64,000 bases of DNA. Origin: Celeribacter sp. PS-C1 (GTDB lineage: Bacteria; Pseudomonadota; Alphaproteobacteria; Rhodobacterales; Rhodobacteraceae). Made by a program: the position numbers and the translations under genes. The DNA is taken from assembly GCF_019429625.1 (NCBI RefSeq), contig NZ_JAHXRW010000002.1, forward strand, positions 186,001 to 250,000, read 5' to 3'. The notes beneath the pieces were generated by a model. That model had not been told where the DNA came from. It did no database searches and saw only the letters and a list, made by a program, of their open reading frames with translations. Below, piece by piece: positions 16,978 to 25,784 of this stretch. Numbering within the stretch: position 1 is the stretch's first letter; each line of letters begins with the position of its first letter.

Positions 16978-17451
16978 TCAGGCGCCGTGATTTCCATGCG
17001 CATTTCCACGAGCGATCCGGCGCATGGCGTCCCTCACGATCAGCACGTGAAAGGGTTTGACGATCATCAGATACGCTCGCCCCAGAGCGTTGTTGCGATG
17101 CACCCATGTCGCCATATGGATGCGGCCTGCGTCCTGACGGATGCAAATGCGGAAATTCAGATGGGTGTCGTCGGTGCCGATGATCAACTCATCCGCGCCT
17201 TCGTATTCCACCGGAAAAATCGCGCCGTCACCGCTGGCGGCGGTTTCCGTTTTCAGGCCGAGGGGTTTCACGATCCGGTTGCGCAGGTTCAGAAGTGCGT
17301 CGGCCCAGCCGGGCATGGTTAGGCCGATGTTCGCCGCATCTCTTGGGGACAGCGCACTGTTGACCGCGTAGCCGTCGATGAAGTCGCCGCTTCGGACCTT
17401 CGCCCAGAGCCGCGAAGTGGAGGGGAGGGGAGCATGCTGAACCTGTGACAT
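16978..17451 (-). CDS. DUF2867 domain protein
   Basis: 157 residues. The pattern DFIDGYAVNSALSPRDAANI, then FPVEYEGADELIIGTDDTHL and a C-terminal LGRAYLMIVKPFHVLIVRDA matches the DUF2867 family, which lacks an established function. It has no signal peptide and is transcribed with hisA upstream and hisF downstream (60-90 nt gaps). Its place inside the histidine genes is common in this bacterial family but does not prove a histidine role. The upstream sequence 17468-17489 is AT-rich with GTTAA...TTAAC arms. Confidence 0.75.
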   Translation of the reverse strand: MSQVQHAPLPSTSRLWAKVRSGDFIDGYAVNSALSPRDAANIGLTMPGWADALLNLRNRIVKPLGLKTETAASGDGAIFPVEYEGADELIIGTDDTHLNFRICIRQDAGRIHMATWVHRNNALGRAYLMIVKPFHVLIVRDAMRRIARGNAHGNHGA

Positions 17452-17540
17452 TGGAACCCTTTACGCCATGTTAAACGTGTTCACTTAACGGCGAACCATG
17501 GCGTTAGGAAAGGGACAGCTTGACGCAGGGGGAGGGGGCC

Positions 17541-18263
17541 TCAGGCCTTCATCACCTTAAGCGCCTCTTTCAAATCAATCGCCCCATCGTAGAGCGCACG
17601 GCCGGAGATGGCTCCATTGAGCGGAGCGCCACAAGCCTTGAGGTTTTCGAGATCGGCAATTGAGGACACGCCGCCGCTCGCAATCACGGGGATCGACACG
17701 GCATTGGCCAGCGCTGCGGTTTCCTCGATGTTCGGGCCTTGCATGGCGCCGTCGCGGTTGATGTCGGTGTAGATGATCGCTGAGACGCCTGCGTCCTCGA
17801 AAGATTTGGCGAGGTCCGTGGCGTTCACGTTGGTTTCTTCGGCCCAGCCCTTGGTTGCCACCATGCCTTTGCGCGCGTCGATGCCGACGGCGACGTGACC
17901 GGGGAAGGCACGCGCCGCTTCACGCACCAGATCGGGGTTTTCGACGGCCACGGTGCCGAGAATCACACGTTCTAGGCCTTTGGACAGCCACATCTCGATC
18001 GTCGCCATGTCGCGAATGCCGCCACCCAACTGCGCGGGCACTTTGCATTGCTTGAGAATCTCTTCCACAGGCGCTGCGTTCACCGGTTCGCCGGCAAAAG
18101 CGCCGTTCAGATCAACAAGATGCAGCCACTCGCAGCCCGCTTCGACAAACTCCAAAGCCTGCGCGGCCGGGTTCTCGTTGAACACGGTCGCTTTCTCCAT
18201 CTCGCCTTTGTAAAGCCGCACGGCGTTGCCGTCTTTGAGGTCGATGGCGGGATAGAGGATCAT
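17541..18263 (-). CDS. hisA: ProFAR isomerase (1-(5-phosphoribosyl)-5-[(5-phosphoribosylamino)methylideneamino]imidazole-4-carboxamide isomerase)
   Basis: 240 residues, TIM barrel performing the Amadori rearrangement of ProFAR to PRFAR (step 4 of histidine synthesis). The catalytic Asp is in [20 protein letters not shown] and the second in [28 protein letters not shown] is the phosphate-binding loop. The start at ATG 18263 has AGGAG about 10 nt upstream; a longer frame with 21 more residues is rejected. It is divergent from the DUF2147 gene. Confidence 0.96.
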   Translation of the reverse strand: MILYPAIDLKDGNAVRLYKGEMEKATVFNENPAAQALEFVEAGCEWLHLVDLNGAFAGEPVNAAPVEEILKQCKVPAQLGGGIRDMATIEMWLSKGLERVILGTVAVENPDLVREAARAFPGHVAVGIDARKGMVATKGWAEETNVNATDLAKSFEDAGVSAIIYTDINRDGAMQGPNIEETAALANAVSIPVIASGGVSSIADLENLKACGAPLNGAISGRALYDGAIDLKEALKVMKA

Positions 18264-18418
18264 GGCGCGGGGCTCCTGTCGTGAAATCGTTGCGATCCCT
18301 TTGGCATGATTGCGCGGGAATTGCAAAACCCGCTTTGAGGAGGATGTGCCGCTGCGTTAATCTTGCCTCAAAGCGCCGATCCCGCTCAGGGTAGGGCCAT
18401 ATTTTGGGAGGATATAGA

Positions 18419-18802
18419 ATGAAACATGTGATGTTCGCGGCGATTGCCGCGCTGGGTCTCGCCGCGCCCGCGTTTGCTGACCCGGTCGAAGGCATCTGGC
18501 AGACTCAGGTCGATGACGGCGCCTATGCGCATATCACCATCGCCCCCTGTGGCGACAAGATTTGCGGCACGATCAGCCGGACCTTCAACGACAGCGGCGA
18601 GTATAACTCCGCCAACAAGGGCAAGCCAATCGTCTGGGACATGGTCGCGCAGGGCGGCGGCGGCTATAAGAGCGGCAAGATCTGGCAGCCCTCAACGGGA
18701 AAGGTTTACAACTCGAAAATGGCGCTCTCCGGCAACACGCTCAAGGTCTCCGGCTGCGTCGGTCCGATCTGCAAAGGTCAGACATGGAGCCGGGTGCAGT
18801 AA
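18419..18802 (+). CDS. Exported DUF2147 family protein
   Basis: 127 residues. A signal peptide MKHVMFAAIAALGLAAPAFA precedes a compact lipocalin-like DUF2147 domain: DPVEGIWQTQVDDGAYAHIT, CGDKICGTI, then KIWQPSTGKVYNSKMALSG and CVGPICKGQTWSRVQ. Four cysteines in CGDKIC and CVGPIC probably form disulfides. Function is unestablished; DUF2147 proteins are periplasmic. The ATG at 18419 follows GGGAGGA by 7 nt. It is inserted on the opposite strand between hisA and hisH. Confidence 0.88.
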   Translation: MKHVMFAAIAALGLAAPAFADPVEGIWQTQVDDGAYAHITIAPCGDKICGTISRTFNDSGEYNSANKGKPIVWDMVAQGGGGYKSGKIWQPSTGKVYNSKMALSGNTLKVSGCVGPICKGQTWSRVQ

Positions 18803-18827
18803 GCACTTTCCGTTTCCATCAAAATAA

Positions 18828-18852
18828 AAGGGGCCTCAAACGGGCCCCTTTT
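18828..18852 (+). terminator. Terminator between DUF2147 gene and hisH
   Basis: AAGGGGCC / GGCCCCTT arms with a TCAAACG loop, followed by TTT. The A-run upstream makes it usable in both directions, serving the two convergent genes. Confidence 0.8.
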
Positions 18853-18885
18853 TCACGTCTTCTTCGTGGCAAAAATACTCAAATC

Positions 18886-19524
18886 CTACGGTGCCCAGCC
18901 GAGGAAGTTCGACACGATGCGCAGCCCCGCGCGCTGGCTTTTCTCCGGGTGGAATTGCATACCGATCATATTGTCGCGCGCAACGATGGCGGTGACGTCC
19001 TCGCCGTAATCCACATGCGCGAGACGGTGCGCCGGGTTTGCGACCTTGAAATGGTAGGAATGTACGAAATAGGCATGATCGCCACTCGAAATGCCATCCA
19101 AAACCGGGTGTGTGTTCGATATGTGCAAGTCGTTCCAACCCATGTGAGGCACTTTCAGGGCCGGATCCGAGGGTGCGATCTTTACGACTTCACCGCCGAT
19201 CCAGTCGAAGCCCTCAGTTTCTTCATACTCAAGGCCACGGGTCGCCAGCATCTGCATGCCGATGCAAATGCCCATGAACGGACGGCCCTTTTCCGTGACG
19301 GCCTCAGAGATCGCCTCGAACAGGCCAGTGTAGTCGAACAGCTGCTTCTTGCAGGCTGGAAAGGCGCCGTCGCCCGGCAATACGATGCGGTCGGCTTTGG
19401 CCACGACATCGGGTTCCGAGGTCACCACGATGGTGCCGGAGCCGTTCTCGCGCGCCATACGCTCAAACGCTTTATGGGCGGAGTGCAGGTTTCCGCTGTC
19501 GTAATCGACGAGTGCTGTCAGCAT
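18886..19524 (-). CDS. hisH: Imidazole glycerol phosphate synthase glutamine amidotransferase subunit
   Basis: 212 residues, class I glutamine amidotransferase delivering ammonia to HisF. The nucleophile Cys lies in PFMGICIGMQML near residue 85, preceded by the oxyanion strand VLPGDGAFPAC. The catalytic His/Glu pair is in the C-terminal MIGMQFHPEKSQRAG. It is 22 nt downstream of hisB in the same operon. Its partner hisF lies 2 kb further on, after the oppositely oriented DUF2147 gene. Confidence 0.97.
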   Translation of the reverse strand: MLTALVDYDSGNLHSAHKAFERMARENGSGTIVVTSEPDVVAKADRIVLPGDGAFPACKKQLFDYTGLFEAISEAVTEKGRPFMGICIGMQMLATRGLEYEETEGFDWIGGEVVKIAPSDPALKVPHMGWNDLHISNTHPVLDGISSGDHAYFVHSYHFKVANPAHRLAHVDYGEDVTAIVARDNMIGMQFHPEKSQRAGLRIVSNFLGWAP

Positions 19525-19545
19525 GTCAGTCTCTCTTCAAAGCCT

Positions 19546-20133
19546 TTAAAGCGCGCCCTTGGTCGACGGCAGGCTGTCGGCCATGCGCGGGTCGATCTCA
19601 AGCGCCATACGCAGCGCGCGGGCGACGGATTTGAACGCGGCCTCGGCGATGTGGTGGGAATTTATCCCATGCACCTTGTCGATGTGCAGCGTGATGCCGC
19701 CGTGCGTCGAAAGCGCCTGAAAGAATTCGCGCACCAACTCAGTGTCAAACGCGCCGATCTTGTCGGTCGGGAAGTCGACATTCCACACGAGAAACGGCCG
19801 CGCCGAGAGATCGAGCGCGCAGGCCACCTGCGTGTCGTCCATGGCGAGTGCGAAGTGGCCGTAGCGGTAGATGCCTTTCTTGTCGCCCACCGCCTTGACC
19901 AGAGCCTGACCGATGGCGATGCCGGTGTCCTCGACCGTGTGGTGGTCGTCGATGTGATAATCCCCCTTGGCGCGGATCGTCATGTCGATGAGGGAATGGC
20001 GCGACAGTTGGTCGAGCATGTGGTCGAAAAAGCCCACGCCCGTCTGGTTGTCGTATTTGCCGGTCCCGTCGAGGTTGATCTCGACCGTGATCTCGGTTTC
20101 CGCGGTCACGCGGGTGATGCTCGCCTTGCGCAT
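19546..20133 (-). CDS. hisB: Imidazoleglycerol-phosphate dehydratase
   Basis: 195 residues, monofunctional HisB that dehydrates imidazole glycerol phosphate to imidazole acetol phosphate. The two Mn-binding repeats are visible: [18 protein letters not shown] with [16 protein letters not shown], and [24 protein letters not shown]. Length is normal for the monofunctional form (about 195 aa). It is the first gene of the minus-strand hisB-hisH pair. Confidence 0.97.
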   Translation of the reverse strand: MRKASITRVTAETEITVEINLDGTGKYDNQTGVGFFDHMLDQLSRHSLIDMTIRAKGDYHIDDHHTVEDTGIAIGQALVKAVGDKKGIYRYGHFALAMDDTQVACALDLSARPFLVWNVDFPTDKIGAFDTELVREFFQALSTHGGITLHIDKVHGINSHHIAEAAFKSVARALRMALEIDPRMADSLPSTKGAL

Positions 20134-20222
20134 GGAGGCCTCTTGGTTCTGGGTGCTGCGCCCTTATAGGCGCGGGGGCGGGGATTTGTCGAGAAAGCAG
20201 TCGCGCCCCATATCACGCAGCC

Positions 20223-22034
20223 TCACGGCAGGAAGTTGTAATAGACGGGATAGAGCGCCCCTGATGTGTTGCGTTTCGTGCCGGCCACATGGAGCTTTTC
20301 GTCATCGGCAAAGACGATGTCGCTAATTTCCACACCGTCGAAGGTGACATGGGCGTAGGGCAGCCCTTCCGAATCGACAAAGGCGATGGCGCTATAGCGG
20401 CTGGAGTTGCCCCAGTTCCGGATCAAAAGCGCAAAGCGGTCGCCTGTGGTCAGGACGGCCTCCGTGACTTGGGCACCATCAGAGGCGTCGATGTCGTCGC
20501 GTGCCAGAAAGACCGTGCGTTCGCGTTGCTGACTGTCGTCTGCCCTGCCGCGGGTCCAGGTGTAAAAGGCATCGCCGGAATAGCTGCCGTCGGTCTGACG
20601 CTGGCCCTTGAGGCCCGCCAGAGAGCCCGCCACCAGATGGGTGTCGTCCTCGCCAAGTGCGAAGGCGGAGGTGATCATGCCGCGTTTCTCTCGGTCTGCC
20701 TGATCGTAGTCTTCCGCCGAGGCGTCATCCATGAGTGATAGCGCGTCACGCCATTCCGTCCAGCCCTCACGGTAGTCATAGCCGCCGTCTGCGCGGTCAT
20801 AGGTCTCTTTGACCCAGTGGCTGACGGGATCCGTGATCGTGCCGCCGCCGTCCTGCATCCCTCCGGCCATCATAGTCAGGCTCCAGTCGGGGTCGAGGCG
20901 CAGCGAGAGGGTCGAAAGCTCGCGCCTCGGCTGGCCCTCGGGGGTGTCGTCAAACGTGTAGCCGCTCCAATACCCGGAAATCCCGTCGAACATCACGACT
21001 TCTTTCTCTTCCGTGGTGCCGAAATATGTCATTTCGCCCGACGCGAGCCATGCGACGGCGGCGCCTGAGCGGGCTGTGGCGAGGATGAATCGGTCCTCAT
21101 TGATGTCGACACGGTCCTTCATTTCACCGTCTTTATTGACGTAGTAGACATAGGGAAAAAGGCCCATCTCCTCAACGGCGGCGAAAGCAGCGTATGATAC
21201 GCCGCTCCCCATCGCATCCATCAGCACATGGGCACTTTTGACCGTGGTCTCCGTGCGCGCAGGCGTGCTGTAGCTGTTGGCGGTGGTGTCAAAACGGGTG
21301 ACAAAGCCATGGTTCTCGTCATCGATCCCTGCGAAGAACACATTGCCGTGCCCTGTGGTGTCGAGGCTGGTGAAGCGGACACCCTCGAAGGGGGTGAAGG
21401 TGATGGCGGTCTCGGCGCGCCGTTCGGGCGTGTTGAGCCAGGCCAGATCGGAGGAGGCAGGGAAATTGCGGCCTCTAGGGTCGAAATCCGCGATCCAGAC
21501 ATAGGCGCCGGTGGCGATCATGCCGATCATGCTCAGCGCGAGGAAGCGGTCCTTCATGGTCCAGCCGTTTGTCTTTGAGGTTGTTTGGGGGGCTGCGTCT
21601 GTGGCCGGTGCGGTCTTTTTGCGTTTCCGCTTTTGCTTCGTTTCCGGCTCGGTCTGCGGCTCTGCCTGCTGCTGAGGTTTGGGCTTCGGGTTTGCCTTTG
21701 CTTTCGGTTTGGCTGCGCCTTCATCGGCTTTCGAACCGGAGGCCGCGTCCGCACCTGAAGCCGCGCCTGCGGCGCTCGCGGTGGCCTTTGCGTCCTCGAA
21801 GGTCTCAATTACCAAAAGCATCTGGCGTCGTTCGAGAATGGTATCGACCGGCGGGATCTGGATCACGCGCCCGGTTTCGCCCGCTTTGATGCCGATGCGC
21901 TTGCCTGTGGCTGTTTCCGCCACAAGGACCCGTGTCTCCGCCTCGACCATCGCGCCGATCGTGGTCAGTACCTCCTTGACGCGAATAGGATAGAGCTGTG
22001 CCGCATTCGGCGACATAACGGTTTTGATGGCCAT
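20223..22034 (-). CDS. Lipoyl-like domain / TM / periplasmic repeat protein of unknown function
   Basis: 603 residues with an unusual order of parts. Residues 1-80 look like a biotinyl/lipoyl-type barrel (GKRIGIKAGETGRVIQIPPV then RRQMLLVIETFED) but without the modified Lys. A low-complexity Ala/Lys/Pro/Gln linker (85-155) has a strongly basic patch KQKRKRKK. One membrane helix lies near 163-183. The C-terminal ~410 residues are probably periplasmic and rich in aromatic and Asp/Gly repeats (GNVFFAGIDDENHGF; AVAWLASGEMTYFGTTEE), possibly a beta-propeller. No family is recognised. It is separated from hisB by 89 bp. Confidence 0.7.
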   Translation of the reverse strand: MAIKTVMSPNAAQLYPIRVKEVLTTIGAMVEAETRVLVAETATGKRIGIKAGETGRVIQIPPVDTILERRQMLLVIETFEDAKATASAAGAASGADAASGSKADEGAAKPKAKANPKPKPQQQAEPQTEPETKQKRKRKKTAPATDAAPQTTSKTNGWTMKDRFLALSMIGMIATGAYVWIADFDPRGRNFPASSDLAWLNTPERRAETAITFTPFEGVRFTSLDTTGHGNVFFAGIDDENHGFVTRFDTTANSYSTPARTETTVKSAHVLMDAMGSGVSYAAFAAVEEMGLFPYVYYVNKDGEMKDRVDINEDRFILATARSGAAVAWLASGEMTYFGTTEEKEVVMFDGISGYWSGYTFDDTPEGQPRRELSTLSLRLDPDWSLTMMAGGMQDGGGTITDPVSHWVKETYDRADGGYDYREGWTEWRDALSLMDDASAEDYDQADREKRGMITSAFALGEDDTHLVAGSLAGLKGQRQTDGSYSGDAFYTWTRGRADDSQQRERTVFLARDDIDASDGAQVTEAVLTTGDRFALLIRNWGNSSRYSAIAFVDSEGLPYAHVTFDGVEISDIVFADDEKLHVAGTKRNTSGALYPVYYNFLP

Positions 22035-22297
22035 TCTGGGGAAACCTGTTCTCTAAAGTGGTGAAACTGTTGGTGTTTAAAATGCGGGGCATCGTTATGC
22101 GGCGCAGTTTTCTGCATGGGTGCCCGAGGGTCAAGCGCGTGGTCAAGGTAATGCGAAAAGTTATTAACAAAATTGCAGGGTTGGAAGGCGCGGCGTGCGC
22201 GAAAATCAAGCAGGCTTGGAGCTTTCAGAGGCGCGTTTAGGCTTTGTTAAGGATTTTTTGAGACTCTGTTTACCATACCCTGAAGAGGAGATCGGCC

Positions 22298-22882
22298 TTG
22301 CGGATGCTCATGTTCCATGATGATCGGAAGGCCGTCGCGCGTTGGACTGAGGCTTTCGCGGCGCGCGGGCATGAGGTGCATCGCGCCTTCAAAGCTGAGG
22401 TAGCGATGACTTACCTGCGGGACCTGCGCTTTGAACTGCTGATTTTCGATCTGCTCGTGGATGGGGGCAGCGGCCTCGCCGTTGCGTTGACTGCGGAATT
22501 CCATCAGCCGGAGATCACTTCGATCCTCGTGGCTGGTCCAAGCGGGTCCGCGATGGACAAGAGTTTTCATGCCGAAACGCTATTCTCTCGCCTCTCGACG
22601 CTGCGCTATGTGATGGGAAGTGAGACGCCCGCAGATGATATGGTCGCAATTGCCGAGGCCTTCATCACTGAGAGCGGCAAGAATTGCTATGAATTGGCAC
22701 GCAAGACGAAGGAGGTCTGTATCGGGTGCGATTTTCTGACGGATTGCGCCCAGGTCGAGTCCGAAGCGCGTGCGAGGGCTGATGTGGAGCAGATTGCGCA
22801 GGAGCCATCCTTTGCGGACAGACGTGTTGCGTCTTTTGGAGAGACAGGTCCTGTCTTTGTCTCGAAACGTTCTGACCAATAG
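22298..22882 (+). CDS. Receiver-like protein with a four-cysteine motif
   Basis: 194 residues. The first ~120 residues resemble a response-regulator receiver domain: a candidate phospho-acceptor Asp51 in LLIFDLLVDGGSGL and repeated beta/alpha pattern. Towards the C-terminus C130, C141, C144 and C150 (CYELARKTKEV and CIGCDFLTDC) could bind an Fe-S cluster or zinc. The TTG start at 22298 is preferred because GAGGAG ends 7 nt upstream; the ATG at 22304 would be too far. There is no kinase or DNA-binding domain nearby, so its output is unknown. Confidence 0.65.
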   Translation: MRMLMFHDDRKAVARWTEAFAARGHEVHRAFKAEVAMTYLRDLRFELLIFDLLVDGGSGLAVALTAEFHQPEITSILVAGPSGSAMDKSFHAETLFSRLSTLRYVMGSETPADDMVAIAEAFITESGKNCYELARKTKEVCIGCDFLTDCAQVESEARARADVEQIAQEPSFADRRVASFGETGPVFVSKRSDQ

Positions 22883-22977
22883 GGGCTGCGCAGTTTGTGC
22901 GATCCCGGGGGCAACGACTGGTTTCGGCCGCATGATGCGGCGGAAACAAGTCATTCAGAACATTTCCTGAGAGAAAT

Positions 22978-23052
22978 TGGAGCGGGCGAGGCGATTCGAA
23001 CGCCCGACCCTAACCTTGGCAAGGTTATGCTCTACCCCTGAGCTACGCCCGC
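22978..23052 (-). tRNA. tRNA-Gly (GCC), copy 1
   Basis: 75 nt with encoded CCA. Acceptor arms GCGGGCG/CGCCCGC pair, the D-arm reads GCTCAGGGGTAGAGC, the anticodon arm AACCTTGCCAAGGTT has anticodon GCC, and the T-arm contains GTTCGAATC. Confidence 0.96.
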
Positions 23053-23166
23053 TCGCGTCCAGCCTGTGCGTCGGCTCGGTTACGTGAGGCGGCTGGGTGT
23101 GCCGTCTCAACCCTAAATCCTCCTTGGGGATGGCCATGCGATGTCTCGCGTGACCGGGAGGATATT

Positions 23167-23241
23167 TGGAGCGGGCGAGGCGATTCGAACGCCCGACCCT
23201 AACCTTGGCAAGGTTATGCTCTACCCCTGAGCTACGCCCGC
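23167..23241 (-). tRNA. tRNA-Gly (GCC), copy 2
   Basis: Identical in sequence to the copy at 22978-23052, separated from it by 114 bp on the same strand, so the two are probably co-transcribed. Confidence 0.96.
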
Positions 23242-23388
23242 TTCCTTGGGTGAGGCGTGAGATATGAAATCCCGCTCCGGGCTGCAAGAGGAAAAATGGA
23301 TTTGTCGCAATTTTTTCTTCGAAGGCGCTGGCCAGAGGCCAAAAGCTGACGCCAAAGGTGAGGGGGAGGGGGTGCTCCTCCCCTAAGT

Positions 23389-23775
23389 TTAAAAGAGCGC
23401 CATGCCGATATCGGCGAGAGACAGGACCAGCAGCAAAGCGAAAGTGGAGAGGATGCCATATTTACGGCCCCATTCTTTGTCGCCGCCCTGCATGCCGTAG
23501 GCGTGCAGCCCGCGTGAGACGATCAGCGTGATTCCGGCGAGGTGCACCAAGAGCGTTGGCGCGCCTTGGGCCTCGAACCCCGCGATCAGCACGAGGGTCA
23601 GCGGCGCGTATTCGTTGAAATTGCCATGCGCGCGAATCCGGCGGTTGAGTGTGTCGTCGCCGCCGTCGCCGAGGCCTTGGCCGATGTGAAGGCGTTGTTT
23701 GATCACATAGATCGAGAGGTAAAGGTATAGGAGGCCAGCAAGGCCCGCGTAAAAGGCAGTCAATGTCAGGGTCAT
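23389..23775 (-). CDS. MAPEG family membrane protein
   Basis: 128 residues with four predicted membrane helices. FYAGLAGLLYLYLSIYVIKQRL and the motif RIRAHGNFNEYAPLTLVLIA match bacterial MAPEG proteins (glutathione-S-transferase/oxygenase-like). The family Glu/Arg residues of the second helix (HGNFNEY) are kept. The start is ATG 23775 (MTLTLTAFYAG); a longer frame adds a segment overlapping the next gene. It lies between the tRNA-Gly pair and the XRE-cupin regulator. Confidence 0.85.
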   Translation of the reverse strand: MTLTLTAFYAGLAGLLYLYLSIYVIKQRLHIGQGLGDGGDDTLNRRIRAHGNFNEYAPLTLVLIAGFEAQGAPTLLVHLAGITLIVSRGLHAYGMQGGDKEWGRKYGILSTFALLLVLSLADIGMALF

Positions 23776-23920
23776 GATGTGAGTCTTTTGTTGGGGAAGG
23801 CGTGCGGATCGCGCACCGGTTCTAAAAGAAACATATTCAAAAATCATTGTTTGATGCCGCACACACCATGCGCATTTGATCCGATGCGACCTGACGCCGC
23901 GTCGGGATGCCTGACACGCT

Positions 23921-24469
23921 TCAGACGCGCGGATAATGCATCGTGTTGTGGAACCGAGTCGGCGTATCGGTCGGATTGCGGTAGCTGTGCGGCTGATCTG
24001 CCGCAAAACGCACCGCGGCACCCGCGCTATAGCGCGTCCATGTGCTGTTCTGTGTGTCGCCCAGTTGCAGTTCAAGTGAGCCTTCGGTGACGAAAATATC
24101 CTCGACCACGCCCGCGTCATGGGGATGCGAGATATGGGTTTGACCGGGGGAGAGTGTGATCAGGAAGCTCTCTGAGCCCAATGTGGCATCAAAGGCAAAG
24201 AGCGTGCGAAAGCGGATGCTTTCGGGGAAGTTGACCGCCGGGGGTGTTGTCGCAGCCCCCTCGAGAAAGGCGGTCAGCGGCAGGTGAAAGCCCTTCGCCA
24301 GCTTCCAAAGCGTCACCAAGGTGGGGGAGGATTCACCGCGTTCGATCTGGCCCAGCATGGCTTTGCTGACGCCAGTGATCTCGGCAGCTTGGGCCAGACT
24401 TAGACCGGCCTCGGTGCGAATAGCCTTGAGGGCGATCTTGGGCATCTGCGCCGTCTCGGTTTGCATCAC
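23921..24469 (-). CDS. XRE-family regulator with cupin sensor domain
   Basis: 182 residues. An N-terminal helix-turn-helix of the XRE type (about 10-65, LSLAQAAEITGVSKAMLGQI) is followed by a short linker and a cupin (about 90-178, SPGQTHISHPHDAGVVEDIFV), typical of regulators that sense small molecules. A cupin metal/ligand site is suggested by HISHPHD and the downstream RFAADQPHSYRNP. It is divergent from the benE-type transporter, and the 112-bp gap holds three similar palindromes, so it probably regulates that transporter and itself. Confidence 0.88.
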   Translation of the reverse strand: MMQTETAQMPKIALKAIRTEAGLSLAQAAEITGVSKAMLGQIERGESSPTLVTLWKLAKGFHLPLTAFLEGAATTPPAVNFPESIRFRTLFAFDATLGSESFLITLSPGQTHISHPHDAGVVEDIFVTEGSLELQLGDTQNSTWTRYSAGAAVRFAADQPHSYRNPTDTPTRFHNTMHYPRV

Positions 24470-24489
24470 CTGTCCTCAATTCCACTCTT

Positions 24490-24538
24490 GTGCGCTATAG
24501 CGCCCGTGCGTTATAGCGGTCATGGCCGTTATAGCGCA
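24490..24538. promoter_or_regulatory. Operator: three GCG(C/T)TATAGCG palindromes
   Basis: GCGCTATAGCGC (24492-24503, perfect 12-bp palindrome), GCGTTATAGCGG (24508-24519) and CCGTTATAGCGC (24526-24537) lie in tandem between the XRE-cupin gene and the BenE transporter, 16-18 bp apart, about one and a half helical turns. They are probable binding sites of the regulator and may also form part of the overlapping promoters. Confidence 0.7.
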
Positions 24539-24581
24539 CATTTCGACCGGTTCAAATCTTTCCTTTCAGAGAGGCCCCATA

Positions 24582-25739
24582 ATGTTCGGTCTGAAACTCT
24601 CCCATCTCGTTGCGGGCGCCGTCGCCGTTCTTCTGGGCTACACCAGCAGCGTTGCGATCATCTTTCAGGCCATCGACGTCCTGGGCGCGACACAGGCGCA
24701 GGCGAACAGTTGGATGCTGGCGCTGGGCCTCGGTATGGGGCTCAGCGGGCTCATCCTGTCGCTGCGCTACAAAATGCCGATCCTCACCGCTTGGTCGACA
24801 CCCGGCGCGGCGCTTTTGGTCATCAGTCTCGACGGCGTGCCGATGGGGCAGGCAATCGGGGCCTTTGTCTTCTGTGCCGTGCTTTTGACCCTCACCGGCC
24901 TCACCGGCTGGTTCGAGAAGCTGTCGCATCTGATCCCTGACGCGCTGGGAAATGCGATGCTGGCGGGGATTCTGTTTCGCTTCGGCTTGGAGATTTTCAC
25001 CTCGATGGAGGACAATCTCGTCCTCGTGGCTCTGATGTGTGCGACCTATCTGGCCGGGCGTCGGTTCTTTGCCCGCTTCTCAATCCCCATGGTCCTGCTC
25101 GTCGGTATCGTGTTTTGCGCCCTCACAGGCGCCTTTGACACCACCCAGCATGTGAATTTCGAGATCGCTAAGCCAGTCTTTGTCATGCCCGAATTCACTC
25201 TTGCCACGCTGATCGGCATCGGTCTGCCGCTTTATATTGTCACCATGACCTCTCAAAACGTCCCCGGTGTCGTCACCCTCAAGGCTGCGGGATATGAGCC
25301 GCCCGTCTCCTCTGCGATCACCGTCACGGGCCTCACCTCGCTGATCCTCGCGCCCTTCGGAGGCTACGCCTTTAACCTTGCCGCGATCACGGCGGCGATC
25401 TGTGCGGGGCCAGAGGCCGACGAAAATCCTGCGACTCGCTACAAGGCGGTCGTCGTCGCGGCTGTGCTCTATTCCATCGTCGGACTTTTGGGTGCTGCGG
25501 TGATCAGTCTCTTCGTGATCGCGCCAAAAGCTCTGGTGGTGACGGTTGCGGGGCTGGCGCTTTTGAACACCATCGCGGCGAGCCTTACAGGCGCGCTCAA
25601 GGATCCGGCGCAGCGTGAGGCGGGGCTTGTGACCTTTATGACCACAGTGTCGGGGATCAGCTTCTTTGGCATTGGTGCGCCGCTTTGGGCGCTGGTGTTT
25701 GGCGGGCTGACCTCTTTGGCACTCACACGCAAAGCATGA
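24582..25739 (+). CDS. BenE-family transporter
   Basis: 385 residues, about 11 hydrophobic helices. The N-terminus MFGLKLSHLVAGAVAVLLGY and the later GIGLPLYIVTMTSQNVPGV and FGGYAFNLAAITAAICAGPE match the benzoate:H+ symporter (BenE) family. The actual substrate is unknown, since no aromatic degradation genes are adjacent. The start at 24582 has AGAGG upstream; an earlier ATG at 24522 lies inside the operator palindromes and is unlikely. Expression is probably controlled by the divergent XRE-cupin gene. Confidence 0.88.
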   Translation: MFGLKLSHLVAGAVAVLLGYTSSVAIIFQAIDVLGATQAQANSWMLALGLGMGLSGLILSLRYKMPILTAWSTPGAALLVISLDGVPMGQAIGAFVFCAVLLTLTGLTGWFEKLSHLIPDALGNAMLAGILFRFGLEIFTSMEDNLVLVALMCATYLAGRRFFARFSIPMVLLVGIVFCALTGAFDTTQHVNFEIAKPVFVMPEFTLATLIGIGLPLYIVTMTSQNVPGVVTLKAAGYEPPVSSAITVTGLTSLILAPFGGYAFNLAAITAAICAGPEADENPATRYKAVVVAAVLYSIVGLLGAAVISLFVIAPKALVVTVAGLALLNTIAASLTGALKDPAQREAGLVTFMTTVSGISFFGIGAPLWALVFGGLTSLALTRKA

Positions 25740-25762
25740 AAAAGGGCGCCAGAAGGCGCCCC
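25739..25762 (-). terminator. Intrinsic terminator of the outer membrane protein gene
   Basis: Read on the minus strand, GGGCGCC-TTCT-GGCGCCC is followed by TTTTT. It lies between the two convergent genes, overlapping the last base of the transporter's stop codon. Confidence 0.8.
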
Positions 25763-25784
25763 TCTCAAAGACCTGAGTGACGGC

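Noticed and set aside
23053-23166. Third tRNA or small RNA between the two tRNA-Gly genes
   Set aside because: No cloverleaf, only spacer sequence.
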